Below are positions 6,849-14,230 of a stretch of DNA of 17,471 nt, piece by piece (position 1 is the first letter of the stretch; every line of letters begins with the position of its first letter). The stretch is from Gemmatimonadota bacterium. Lineage in GTDB: Bacteria; Gemmatimonadota; Gemmatimonadetes; Gemmatimonadales; Gemmatimonadaceae. The position numbers were made by a program, and so were the translations under genes. The notes below the pieces were generated by a model, which saw only the letters and a list, made by a program, of their open reading frames with translations, was not told the DNA's origin and did not search any database. The stretch covers positions 1 through 17,471 of the forward strand of contig JAQBPZ010000055.1 in assembly GCA_028287225.1 (NCBI GenBank). The letters run 5' to 3'.

Positions 6849-7381
6849 ACAAGCGGATGCTCGCGGCGCTCATCTCGCTCGCCGGGGTGTTCGTCGCGCT
6901 GTACCTCGCGCTGTACAAGCTGGGCTACATCGGCACGCTCGTCTGCGCGGTGGGATCGTGCGAGGTCGTGCAGACCTCGCGCTGGGCCACCCTCCTCGGC
7001 GTGCCGGTGGCGATCTGGGGCGTGGTCTACTACGCCGGCGTGCTGGCGGCGGCGCTGGTCGGCCTCTCGGGCGCACTCGTGGACAGCCGGCCCTTCGCGC
7101 GCGCCCTGGTCGCGGTCACCGCGGTCGGGGTGCTCTTCTCGCTGTGGCTGACCTGGCTGGAGCTGTTCGTCATCCACGCCATCTGCATGTGGTGCGTGGT
7201 GTCGGCCCTGCTTGCCACGGCGCTGTTCATCGCCTGGTGGCTGGACCTGCGCGAGCTGGACGTGCTGGCCAGGGATGACCTGGCGGCGCAGGCGGCGGCC
7301 GAGCTGCGCGGCCCGGGATTCGGCCGCGGCATCCGCAACACCGAGGAAGTCAGCATCCGGGCGATCCGCACCGAGGACTGA
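6845..7381 (+). CDS. Vitamin K epoxide reductase (VKOR)-family disulfide-generating membrane protein
   Basis: The 178-aa membrane protein shows four to five hydrophobic segments (about 5-26, 47-75, 85-108, 109-131) and the VKOR hallmarks. It has the loop cysteine pair Cys34 and Cys39 (CAVGSC), the conserved TS-x-WA-x-LLGVP-x-AIWG stretch at 44-59, and the quinone-side active site C-M-W-C at 114-117. Bacterial VKORs re-oxidise DsbA-like partners and pass electrons to quinone, replacing DsbB. Unlike fused versions, the thioredoxin domain is here a separate protein encoded just upstream, overlapping by 4 bp (GTG start within GTGA). The C-terminal 45 residues are a charged cytoplasmic tail. The gene ends 12 bp before palindromic repeat copy B. 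Confidence 0.93.
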   Translation: MNKRMLAALISLAGVFVALYLALYKLGYIGTLVCAVGSCEVVQTSRWATLLGVPVAIWGVVYYAGVLAAALVGLSGALVDSRPFARALVAVTAVGVLFSLWLTWLELFVIHAICMWCVVSALLATALFIAWWLDLRELDVLARDDLAAQAAAELRGPGFGRGIRNTEEVSIRAIRTED

Positions 7382-7393
7382 CCTCGTCCACTT

Positions 7394-7500
7394 AGCTTCA
7401 ACGCAGCGGGCGCAGAGGAAGCAGCAGGGGCGCAGAGGAACCGCTACGGTTTTCCTCTGCGCCCTTGCTGTTTCCCCTCTGCGTACTCTGCGTTGAAGCT
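7394..7500. repeat. Convergent-junction palindromic repeat, copy B (single hairpin)
   Basis: Arms of nearly 50 bases are inverted around a ~10-nt centre. The left arm starts AGCTTCAACGCAG and ends GCGCAGAGGAA; the right arm starts TTTCCTCTGCGC and ends CTCTGCGTTGAAGCT. Only a few mismatches and small gaps interrupt the stem. It lacks the 34-bp core found in copies A and C, so it equals one hairpin unit. It lies between the convergent VKOR and 128-aa protein genes. Confidence 0.88.
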
Positions 7501-7533
7501 GTCAAACAGTCAGGGCAGGTGGAAAGTGACCGC

Positions 7534-7604
7534 CGGGGAGTTGAACCCCGTCCCAAGTGCCGGTGCCCCTTGCAATCACGGGAGTCGAACCCGCCCGCAC
7601 CGGC
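7534..7604 (-). other. Two tRNA T-arm-like hairpins (tRNA-like remnant or structured RNA)
   Basis: On the minus strand, CGGGG-TTCAACT-CCCCG (7534-7550) and GCGGG-TTCGACT-CCCGT (7578-7594) each form a 5-bp stem with a 7-nt TTCRACT loop, exactly like a tRNA T-arm. GCCGGTGC (7559-7566) and GCACCGGC (7597-7604) form an 8-bp stem around the second one. I could not build an acceptor, D or anticodon arm for either, so no complete tRNA or tmRNA is called. The rest of 7501-7657 shows nothing else. Confidence 0.5.
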
Positions 7605-7657
7605 CTCCCAGAGCCAACCACGACGCGGCCAACCCAAAGCCAGCGATGATGGAGCGG

Positions 7658-8044
7658 CTACGCGCGCTTGCCGCGCTGCCTCGCCTCGGCGGCCTCGCCA
7701 AGGCGGAGCGGGGGGCGCGAGTCGTCGGCCACCGGCGTGCCTTCTTCCCGAGCGCGGCGGCGGTACGGCACCAGGTCCTGGCCCAGGATCACCAGCGTCC
7801 GCGTCGCCACCGTGCTCGCGAGCGGCTCGGGGATGGACATCTGGCGCACGTACGAGTCGATCGCGCGGTCGAAGGTCATGTCCTCGGCCAGCGTGTCCAC
7901 GAACATCAGCGCGTTGTCCACGTGCGAGCGGATGATGGACTCTTCAGCGCGTGCCTGGGCCAGGCGCAGCCGGCGCTCCGCCCCCGGATCGATCTTGCGG
8001 GAGAAGAGGTTCTCGGGGAACAGGCGCTTGAAGAAGGACCACAT
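7658..8044 (-). CDS. Hypothetical 128-aa protein
   Basis: The product starts MWSFFKRLFPENLFSRKIDPG, an amphipathic aromatic and basic N-terminus that could touch the membrane. Long helices follow (AERRLRLAQARAEESIIRSHVDNALMFVDTL, about 22-52, and MTFDRAIDSYVRQMS, about 56-70). A more hydrophobic stretch, LASTVATRTLVILGQDLVPYRRR, is at about 75-97, and a polar basic tail closes the chain. There is no Cys, signal peptide or recognisable catalytic motif. ATG 8044 is the only start in keeping with the sequence; no clear Shine-Dalgarno is present. It is on the same strand as acetyl-CoA synthetase but separated by a 180-bp repeat-bearing gap, so it probably has its own promoter. No family recognised. 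Confidence 0.7.
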   Translation of the reverse strand: MWSFFKRLFPENLFSRKIDPGAERRLRLAQARAEESIIRSHVDNALMFVDTLAEDMTFDRAIDSYVRQMSIPEPLASTVATRTLVILGQDLVPYRRRAREEGTPVADDSRPPLRLGEAAEARQRGKRA

Positions 8045-8108
8045 GGCGTTGTCGCGGGTTAGGGACTGGGAGCGGGTAGAGCAGGGAGCGTACCAACCCT
8101 GAAGGGCG

Positions 8109-8190
8109 TGAGCGGTTGGCGGTAAGCGGTTGGCGGTAGAAGCGTCCCGAGGCCAGACCGCTCACCGCCAACCGCAAACCGCAAACCGCC
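8109..8190. repeat. Inverted repeat of GCGGTTGGCGGT units
   Basis: The left arm at 8109-8137 has two tandem AGCGGTTGGCGGT units. The right arm at 8156-8190 has complementary ACCGCCAACCGC followed by two AAACCGC repeats. They fold around an 18-nt centre. It lies 35 bases beyond the acetyl-CoA synthetase stop (minus strand), so it may act as a transcript end or be a mobile palindromic repeat. The rest of the 8045-8224 gap shows no gene; 8056-8071 resembles the TTAGGGA heptamer motif. Confidence 0.65.
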
Positions 8191-8224
8191 GTTCAAGTGG
8201 AACGGTCGCGAACGGGCACAGATC

Positions 8225-10198
8225 TCAGCTTTCGTTGGCCTCGTACATGTCCTTCAGCGAGCTGACCACGTTGGGGTCCGCCAGCGTCGTGGTGTCGCCG
8301 AGGGCGCGGCCTTCGGCGATGTCGCGGAGGAGGCGACGCATGATCTTTCCGGAGCGGGTCTTGGGCAGGTCGGCGCTGAACAGGATGTCGTCGGGCTTGG
8401 CGATGGCCCCGATCTTCTCGCCCACGAAGTTGCGCAGCTCGTCGCGCAGGGACGAGGACTGCTTGAACCCCTCGCGCAGGGTGACGAAGGCGGCGATCGC
8501 CTGCCCCTTGAGCTCGTGCGTTTTGCCCACCACCGCGGCCTCCGCCACGGCGGGGTGCTCCACCAGGGCGCTCTCCACCTCCATCGTGCCGATGCGGTGG
8601 CCGGCCACGTTGAGCACGTCGTCGACGCGGCCGAGGATCCAGAAGTTGCCGTTCTCGTCGCGCTTGGCGCCGTCGCCGGGAAAGTAGAGGTCCGGGCGGC
8701 CGGGCCACCTGGAGAAGTAGGTCTCCACGTAGCGCGCGTCGTCGCCCCAGATGGTGCGCAGCATGGACGGCCAGGGGCGCGTCAGCGCGAGCAGCCCGCC
8801 GCCCACGGGAATCTCCTTCGCGCTCGAGTCCAGGAGGGCGCAGCTGTAGCCCGGCAGGGGAACGGTGGCGCTGCCCGGCGTCGTGCTGGTGATGCCGGGC
8901 AGGGGGGAGATCACGATGGCGCCGGTCTCCGTCTGCCACCAGGTGTCGACGACGGGGCAGCGGTTGCCGCCGATGTGCTCGCGATACCACATCCACGCTT
9001 CCGGGTTGATCGGCTCGCCGACCGACCCGAGCAGGCGGAGCCGCGACAGGTCGTGCTTCGCCGGCCACTGGTCGCCCCACTTCATGAACGCGCGGATCGC
9101 GGTGGGCGCCGTATAGAGGATGGACACGCCGTACCGCTCGCACAGCTCCCAGAAGCGGTCCTTCTCCGGCCAGTCCGGCGCGCCCTCGTACATCAGGCAC
9201 GTCGCGCCGTTCGCGAGGGGACCGTACACCAGGTAGGTGTGGCCGGTGATCCAACCGACATCGGCGGTGCACCAATAGACGTCGTCCTCCCTGAGGTCGA
9301 ACACCTGGTGGGTGGACGACTGCGCGCCCACCAGGTAGCCGGCCGTCGTGTGCACGATGCCCTTCGGCTTGCCGGTGGTGCCCGACGTGTAGAGGATGAA
9401 GAGCGGGTCCTCGGATTCCATGGCCTCGGGCTCGCACCACTGCTTCGCGCCGCGCATGAGCCGGTGATACCAGAGGTCGCGCCCCTCCTTCATCTCGGCG
9501 AAGGCCTCCTCGCTCACCGCGCCCGGCCGGCGGCGCACGACCACCACGTTCGTGATGGAGGGCGTCTCCTCGAGCGCCTTGTCGGCGTTGCGCTTGAGCG
9601 GCACGATGGAGCCGCGCCGGTAGCCGCCGTCCGCGGTGACGAGGACCTTGCACTGCGAATCGTTGATGCGGTCGCGCAGCGACTCCGGGGAGAAGCCGCC
9701 GAACACCACCGAGTGGATGGCGCCGATGCGTGCACACGCGAGCATCGCGATGGCCGCCTCGGGGATGAGGGGCAGGTAGATGGCCACCCGGTCCCCACGC
9801 TTCACGCCGAGGGACTTCAGGACGTTCGCGAACTGGTTGACCGCCACGTACAGGTCCCAGTACGTGAGGGTGCGGCGGTCGCCGGGCTCGCCCTCGAACA
9901 CCAGCGCCGCCTTGTTGCGCCGCGCGCCGCGGACATGGCGGTCCAGGCAGTTCACCGAGGCGTTGAGCGTGCCGCCGGTGAACCACTCGGCGTGCGGCGG
10001 CTTCCAGCTCAGGACCGTGGTGAAGGGCGTCACCCACTCCAGCTCGCGCGCGCGGTCGGCCCAGTAGCCCTCGTAGTCGGCGCGCGCCGAGTCGTAGAGG
10101 GCACCGTCGGAGACGTTCGCGGTGGCGCGAAAGGACTCGGGGGGCTCGAACTGGCGGTGCTCCTGGAGCAGTACGTCTAGGTCCTGGCTGTCTGACAT
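8225..10198 (-). CDS. acs: Acetyl-CoA synthetase, AMP-forming
   Basis: This 657-aa enzyme activates acetate with ATP to acetyl-AMP and then acetyl-CoA, in the cytoplasm. Length and motifs fit Acs along the whole chain. They are the N-terminal substrate-domain FxGGxLNxxxNCLDRH at 73-88, the P-loop YTSGTTGKPKG at 270-280, and the acyl-pocket segment GWITGHTY at 315-322. GSVGEPINPEAW (391-402), DTWWQTETG (418-426) and the C-terminal-domain lysine motif KTRSGKIMRR (Lys618), the usual acetylation-control site, complete it. Pocket residues Ile317, Thr318, Val393 and Trp421 are of the acetate type. ATG 10198 has GGAG about 11 nt upstream. It is divergent from an MHS symporter gene and close to a second ligase, which suggests a carboxylate-use locus. 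Regulation by lysine acetylation is family knowledge. Confidence 0.97.
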   Translation of the reverse strand: MSDSQDLDVLLQEHRQFEPPESFRATANVSDGALYDSARADYEGYWADRARELEWVTPFTTVLSWKPPHAEWFTGGTLNASVNCLDRHVRGARRNKAALVFEGEPGDRRTLTYWDLYVAVNQFANVLKSLGVKRGDRVAIYLPLIPEAAIAMLACARIGAIHSVVFGGFSPESLRDRINDSQCKVLVTADGGYRRGSIVPLKRNADKALEETPSITNVVVVRRRPGAVSEEAFAEMKEGRDLWYHRLMRGAKQWCEPEAMESEDPLFILYTSGTTGKPKGIVHTTAGYLVGAQSSTHQVFDLREDDVYWCTADVGWITGHTYLVYGPLANGATCLMYEGAPDWPEKDRFWELCERYGVSILYTAPTAIRAFMKWGDQWPAKHDLSRLRLLGSVGEPINPEAWMWYREHIGGNRCPVVDTWWQTETGAIVISPLPGITSTTPGSATVPLPGYSCALLDSSAKEIPVGGGLLALTRPWPSMLRTIWGDDARYVETYFSRWPGRPDLYFPGDGAKRDENGNFWILGRVDDVLNVAGHRIGTMEVESALVEHPAVAEAAVVGKTHELKGQAIAAFVTLREGFKQSSSLRDELRNFVGEKIGAIAKPDDILFSADLPKTRSGKIMRRLLRDIAEGRALGDTTTLADPNVVSSLKDMYEANES

Positions 10199-10283
10199 GG
10201 TCGAGGCGCTCCAGAGGGGAATTGGTCGCTTGCTGAATCCTGTTCGGCTGCAGCCCCGGAGGCAACCCGTGCGGGGCGTGGTA

Positions 10284-10311
10284 TTGACGAATCGCGTGCC
10301 GCGCGTAGGCT
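10284..10311 (+). promoter_or_regulatory. Putative sigma-70 promoter for the MHS symporter gene
   Basis: TTGACG at 10284-10289 and TAGGCT at 10306-10311 are separated by 16 nt, about 100 bases before the symporter start, in the divergent gap with acs (10199-10411). The -35 is near consensus and the -10 is moderate. No operator could be identified. Confidence 0.45.
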
Positions 10312-10411
10312 AGGCGGTGTCGCCGTATTCCCGGTGTGTCGGTCCACGGCCGACTCGTCCATGCTCCCGAATACCGACCGGGCCCCGCGGGCCCACACCC
10401 TCGGAGGGACA

Positions 10412-12112
10412 ATGTCCACGATGGCAGCAGCGGCGGGCGCCTCGTACTCGCCCCGGATCCTGACCGCGAAGGAGACGCGCCTCGTCATCTTCGCCTCGTC
10501 ACTCGGTACCGTGTTCGAGTGGTACGACTTCTATCTGTACGGGTCGCTGGCGGCGATCATCGGCAAGCAGTTCTTCTCCGCCACGAGCCCGAGCATCCAG
10601 TTCATCTTCGCCCTGCTCGCGTTCTCGGCCGGCTTTGCGGTGCGGCCGTTCGGCGCGGTGTTCTTCGGGCGCATCGGTGACCTGGTAGGCCGCAAGTACA
10701 CCTTCCTGGTCACGATCCTCATCATGGGCCTGTCGACGTTCATCGTCGGCATCCTGCCCGGCTACGCGAAGATCGGCCTCGCGGCGCCGGTGATCCTGAT
10801 CTCGCTGCGCCTGCTGCAGGGCCTCGCGCTCGGCGGCGAGTACGGCGGCGCGGCCACGTACGTGGCGGAGCACGCGCCGGCGGGCAAGCGCGGCGCGTAC
10901 ACGTCGTGGATCCAGACGACGGCGACGCTCGGCCTGTTCCTGTCGCTGCTCGTGATCCTCGGCTGCCGCACCGTCCTGGGCACCGAGAAGTTCGAGGCGT
11001 GGGGCTGGCGCATCCCGTTCATGGTGTCGCTGCTGCTGCTCGCCGTCTCCGTGTGGATCCGGCTCAGGCTGAACGAGTCGCCGATCTTCCAGCAGATGAA
11101 GGCCGAGGGCAAGTCCTCCAAGGCACCGCTCACGGAGTCGTTCGCCAGGTGGCCGAACCTCAAGATCGTGCTCCTCGCGCTGTTCGGGCTCACCGCCGGA
11201 CAGGCCGTGGTCTGGTACACGGGCCAGTTCTACACCCTGTTCTTCCTGACGCAGACGCTGAAGGTGGACGCGCAGACGGCCAACCTGCTGCTCGCCGGCG
11301 CACTGCTCCTCGGCACGCCGTTCTTCCTGGTGTTCGGCTCCCTCTCGGACCGCATCGGCCGCAAGCCCATCATCATGGCCGGCCTCGCGCTCTCCGCGCT
11401 GACCTACTTCCCGATCTTCCGCGCCCTCACGCACTACGCCAACCCGGCGCTGGAGGCGGCGGAGACGTCGGCTCCGGTGGTCGTTGCGGCGGACAAGGCG
11501 TCGTGCTCGGTGCAGTTCGATCCGGTCGGGAAGTCGAAGTTCACCTCGCCGTGCGACGTCGCGAAGGCCGCGCTCGTCAAGCGGGGCGTGCCGTACAACA
11601 ACGAAGACGCCCCCGCGGGCAGCGGCACGCAGATCCGGGTGGGCGCCACCGTCATCCCGTCCTACGACGCGGCCGGCCCGGATGCCAAGGCGCAGGGCGC
11701 GGCGTTCGACAAGGCGCTCGCCGGCTCGCTCGACGCGGCACGGTACCCGAAGGCGGCGGACAAGGCGGCGATGAACAAGCCGATGGTGCTGTTCCTGCTC
11801 TGGATCCTCGTGATCTACGTGACGCTGGTGTATGCGCCGATCGCCGCGATGCTCGTGGAGATGTTCCCGACCCGCATCCGCTACACGTCCATGTCGCTGC
11901 CCTATCACATCGGCAACGGCTGGTTCGGCGGATTCCTCCCCCCGATCGCCTTCGCCATCGTGGCGGCCAAGGGCAACATCTACTCGGGCCTCTGGTATCC
12001 GGTGATCGTCTCGATCATCACACTCGTGATCGGCCTGCTGTTCGTGAAGGAGACGAACAACGTGAACATCGAGTCGGACACGCTGGCGCAGGAAGGGGCG
12101 CTGCCGGTGTGA
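10412..12112 (+). CDS. MHS-family (metabolite:H+ symporter) MFS transporter with large periplasmic-type insert
   Basis: The 566-aa protein starts at ATG 10412 after GGAGGG. It has about 12 membrane segments and family marks: EWYDFYLYG at 36-44, AVRPFGAVFFGRIGDLVGRK at 76-95, RLLQGLALGGEYGGAA at 133-148 and SDRIGRKP at 312-319. These place it with MHS-family carriers of organic acids, betaines or similar metabolites with protons. It is longer than the usual ~430-450 aa because residues about 340-456 form a soluble insert between two membrane segments. The insert includes two cysteines (Cys365, Cys381). I recall other MHS proteins with a similar insert. Neighbouring Acs and an Acs-like ligase make a short carboxylate the likely substrate; this is inference. 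An inverted repeat that could be its terminator lies about 40 bp downstream. Confidence 0.93.
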   Translation: MSTMAAAAGASYSPRILTAKETRLVIFASSLGTVFEWYDFYLYGSLAAIIGKQFFSATSPSIQFIFALLAFSAGFAVRPFGAVFFGRIGDLVGRKYTFLVTILIMGLSTFIVGILPGYAKIGLAAPVILISLRLLQGLALGGEYGGAATYVAEHAPAGKRGAYTSWIQTTATLGLFLSLLVILGCRTVLGTEKFEAWGWRIPFMVSLLLLAVSVWIRLRLNESPIFQQMKAEGKSSKAPLTESFARWPNLKIVLLALFGLTAGQAVVWYTGQFYTLFFLTQTLKVDAQTANLLLAGALLLGTPFFLVFGSLSDRIGRKPIIMAGLALSALTYFPIFRALTHYANPALEAAETSAPVVVAADKASCSVQFDPVGKSKFTSPCDVAKAALVKRGVPYNNEDAPAGSGTQIRVGATVIPSYDAAGPDAKAQGAAFDKALAGSLDAARYPKAADKAAMNKPMVLFLLWILVIYVTLVYAPIAAMLVEMFPTRIRYTSMSLPYHIGNGWFGGFLPPIAFAIVAAKGNIYSGLWYPVIVSIITLVIGLLFVKETNNVNIESDTLAQEGALPV

Positions 12113-12153
12113 CGCCCGCGCGGTAGCGGTCGCTCGGTCGTCCCGAGCGCAGT

Positions 12154-12196
12154 GAAGGACCTGCACCCGCTGTCACACGGCACGTGCAGGTCCTTC
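12154..12196. terminator. Perfect 13-bp inverted repeat after the symporter gene
   Basis: GAAGGACCTGCAC at 12154-12166 is perfectly complementary to GTGCAGGTCCTTC at 12184-12196, with a 17-nt loop. It is 41 bases past the symporter stop. No strong T tract follows (TTCCGCGTTCCC), so it may be a palindromic repeat serving as terminator. The preceding TCGTCCCGAGCGCAGTG resembles the TCATCCCG motif in the 2715-2967 element. The remaining 12197-12308 holds only the next gene's ribosome site. Confidence 0.6.
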
Positions 12197-12308
12197 CGCG
12201 TTCCCTTCGGATTCGTTCCGCGCAGGCAGGACGGCGATCCAGCCTGAGTCTTGCCACGACTGATCCCGTCACCCCCCGACCGACAGACCGTCCGACCAGG
12301 AGGAGCCG

Positions 12309-14216
12309 ATGGACCTCGTTCATCCGATGGCGCGCGAGACGCAGCGCGAGGCGCGCGAGGATCCGGATGCCTACTGGGCGCGCGCGGCGTCGGACGTGGA
12401 ATGGTTCCGACCCTGGCATCGCGTCTTCCGCCAGGAGGGGGTCTCGTTCCGCTGGTTCGAGGGGGGCGAGACGAACCTCTGCTTCAACGCGCTGGACCGC
12501 CACGTGCGCGACGGCCGCGGCGGCCATGCCGCGCTGGTGTACGTCAACGAGCGCGGCGAGCGCCTGGTCCTCACGTACGCGCAGCTGCTCCACCATGTCG
12601 AGCGCATCGCCGGCGCGCTGCGCACCTCGGGCGTCGGCCGCGGCGACCGCGTCACCATCTACCTGCCCAACTCGCCCGAAGGCGTCATGGCGATGCTCGC
12701 GTGCGCGCGGGTGGGCGCCATCCACTGCGCGGTGTTCGCCGGGTTCGGTGCCGCCGCGCTCGCCGACCGCATCCGCGCGAGCGGCTCGCGGCTCGTGCTC
12801 ACCTGCGACGCCAGCTTCCGGAAGGGCAAGCCGATCCGCCTCAAGGAGATCGTCGACGCCGCGCTGCTGCTGGGCGGGGACACGGTGGAGCAGGTCGTCG
12901 TGCTCCAGCGCACGGACATCCCCGCGCCGATGACCGGCGGCCGCGACGAGGACTGGCGCGTGTGGCTGGCCGCGGGTGCGGAGGGCGACCGGCGGTGCGA
13001 GCGCATGGAAGCCAACGAGCCGGCGTACATCCTCGCGACCTCCGGCACCACCGCGAGGCCCAAGCTCGTGGTGCACACCCACGGCGGCTACCAGGTGGGG
13101 ATGATCCACGCGGCGCGCTGGTGCTTCGGCATGACCCGCGACGACGTCTGGTTCACCACCGCGGACATCGGCTGGGCGGTCGGCCACAGCTACCTCGTGT
13201 ACGCGCCGCTCATCCTCGGCTGCACGACCATCGCATACGAGGGCGCGCTGGATCACCCGTCGCCCGCGCAGGTCTGGCAGATCGTGGAGGAGTTCCGGGT
13301 CACCGGGCTCTTCACCTCGCCCACGGCGGTGCGCCTGCTGATGCGCACCGGGGAGGCCGCGGCGGCGCCGTACGACAAGTCGTCGCTCACGCGCGTGGTG
13401 TGCGCCGGCGAGGTGCTCAACGCCCCCGCCTGGGAGTGGCTGCAGAAGCGCGCCCTCGGCGACCGCATCCCGGTCATCGATCACTGGTGGCAGACGGAGA
13501 CCGGAGGCCCAACCGTGGGCAACCCGTTCGGCCTCGGCCTGATCCCCATCAAGCCCGGCTCGGGGGGCATCCCGCTGCCGGGCGTGGAGCTGGAGGTCGT
13601 CACGATGGACGACGTGCCGGTGCCGCGCGGGGAGAAGGGCATCCTGGTGATCCGCCGTCCATTCCCCAGTCTCACCGCCTCGCTCTGGGGCGAGCCCGAG
13701 CGCTACGCCGAGGACTACTGGACGCGCATCCCGGGCTCGTACTTCACCGGCGACTCGGTGTCGATGGACGCCGACGGCTACGTGTGGTTCGCGGGGCGGG
13801 CCGACGAGGTGATCAACATCGCGTCGCACCGCATCGGCACGGTGGAGGTGGAGAGCGCCTTCCTCCAGCATCCGGCCGTGGCGGAGGCGGGGGTGACCGG
13901 ACGGCCCGACGAGGTCCGGGGCGAGACGATCGCCGCCTTCGTCGTCCTGCGCGCGGGCCAGGTGCCGTCGGCGACGCTGCGCGCCGAGCTGCTCGCGATC
14001 GTGCGCAGCGAGCTCGGGGCCATCGCCGTGGTGCGCGACCTGAACTTCGTGGACATGCTGCCGAAGACGCGCAGCGGCAAGATCATGCGCCGAGTGCTGA
14101 AGGCCGTGACGCTCGGGCGCGATCCCGGGGACATCACCACGATCGAGGACGAGGGATCGGTGGAGGATGCACGCGAGGCGTGGGCGCAGCTCCGCGCCGG
14201 TCTCGGTGACAGGTAG
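12309..14216 (+). CDS. AMP-forming acyl-CoA synthetase, acetate/propionate type with altered pocket and P-loop
   Basis: The 635-aa protein follows an AGGAGG site closely upstream of ATG 12309. It has all domains of the Acs/PrpE group: FEGGETNLCFNALDRH near 50-65, P-loop ATSGTTARPKL at 243-253, DIGWAVGHSYLVYAPL at 286-301, VVCAGEV at 363-369, DHWWQTETGG at 391-400, the hinge and acceptor region GRADEVI near 496-502, and KTRSGKIMRR with Lys591. It should join a short carboxylate to CoA with ATP. Relative to Acs, the pocket positions usually Val/Thr and Val are Ala290/Val291 and Ala366, as in propionyl-CoA synthetase, while Trp394 is kept. That points to a slightly larger acid such as propionate. 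The P-loop has Ala-Arg where Gly-Lys is usual and Leu for the final Gly. It lies downstream of the symporter and is probably co-regulated with it. Confidence 0.9.
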   Translation: MDLVHPMARETQREAREDPDAYWARAASDVEWFRPWHRVFRQEGVSFRWFEGGETNLCFNALDRHVRDGRGGHAALVYVNERGERLVLTYAQLLHHVERIAGALRTSGVGRGDRVTIYLPNSPEGVMAMLACARVGAIHCAVFAGFGAAALADRIRASGSRLVLTCDASFRKGKPIRLKEIVDAALLLGGDTVEQVVVLQRTDIPAPMTGGRDEDWRVWLAAGAEGDRRCERMEANEPAYILATSGTTARPKLVVHTHGGYQVGMIHAARWCFGMTRDDVWFTTADIGWAVGHSYLVYAPLILGCTTIAYEGALDHPSPAQVWQIVEEFRVTGLFTSPTAVRLLMRTGEAAAAPYDKSSLTRVVCAGEVLNAPAWEWLQKRALGDRIPVIDHWWQTETGGPTVGNPFGLGLIPIKPGSGGIPLPGVELEVVTMDDVPVPRGEKGILVIRRPFPSLTASLWGEPERYAEDYWTRIPGSYFTGDSVSMDADGYVWFAGRADEVINIASHRIGTVEVESAFLQHPAVAEAGVTGRPDEVRGETIAAFVVLRAGQVPSATLRAELLAIVRSELGAIAVVRDLNFVDMLPKTRSGKIMRRVLKAVTLGRDPGDITTIEDEGSVEDAREAWAQLRAGLGDR

Positions 14217-14230
14217 GGCCGCACCGTCAA

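Noticed and set aside
7501..7657. Complete tRNA or tmRNA gene on the minus strand
   Set aside because: T-arm-like hairpins are present, but no matching acceptor strand, no valid anticodon stem and no D-arm could be found, and the tmRNA 5' motif is missing.
8516..10180. 554-codon plus-strand open frame opposite acs
   Set aside because: High-GC antisense shadow; acs on the minus strand is complete with all motifs.
10499..12166. 555-codon minus-strand open frame opposite the symporter
   Set aside because: Arg/Glu/His-rich shadow; the symporter frame has full family motifs.
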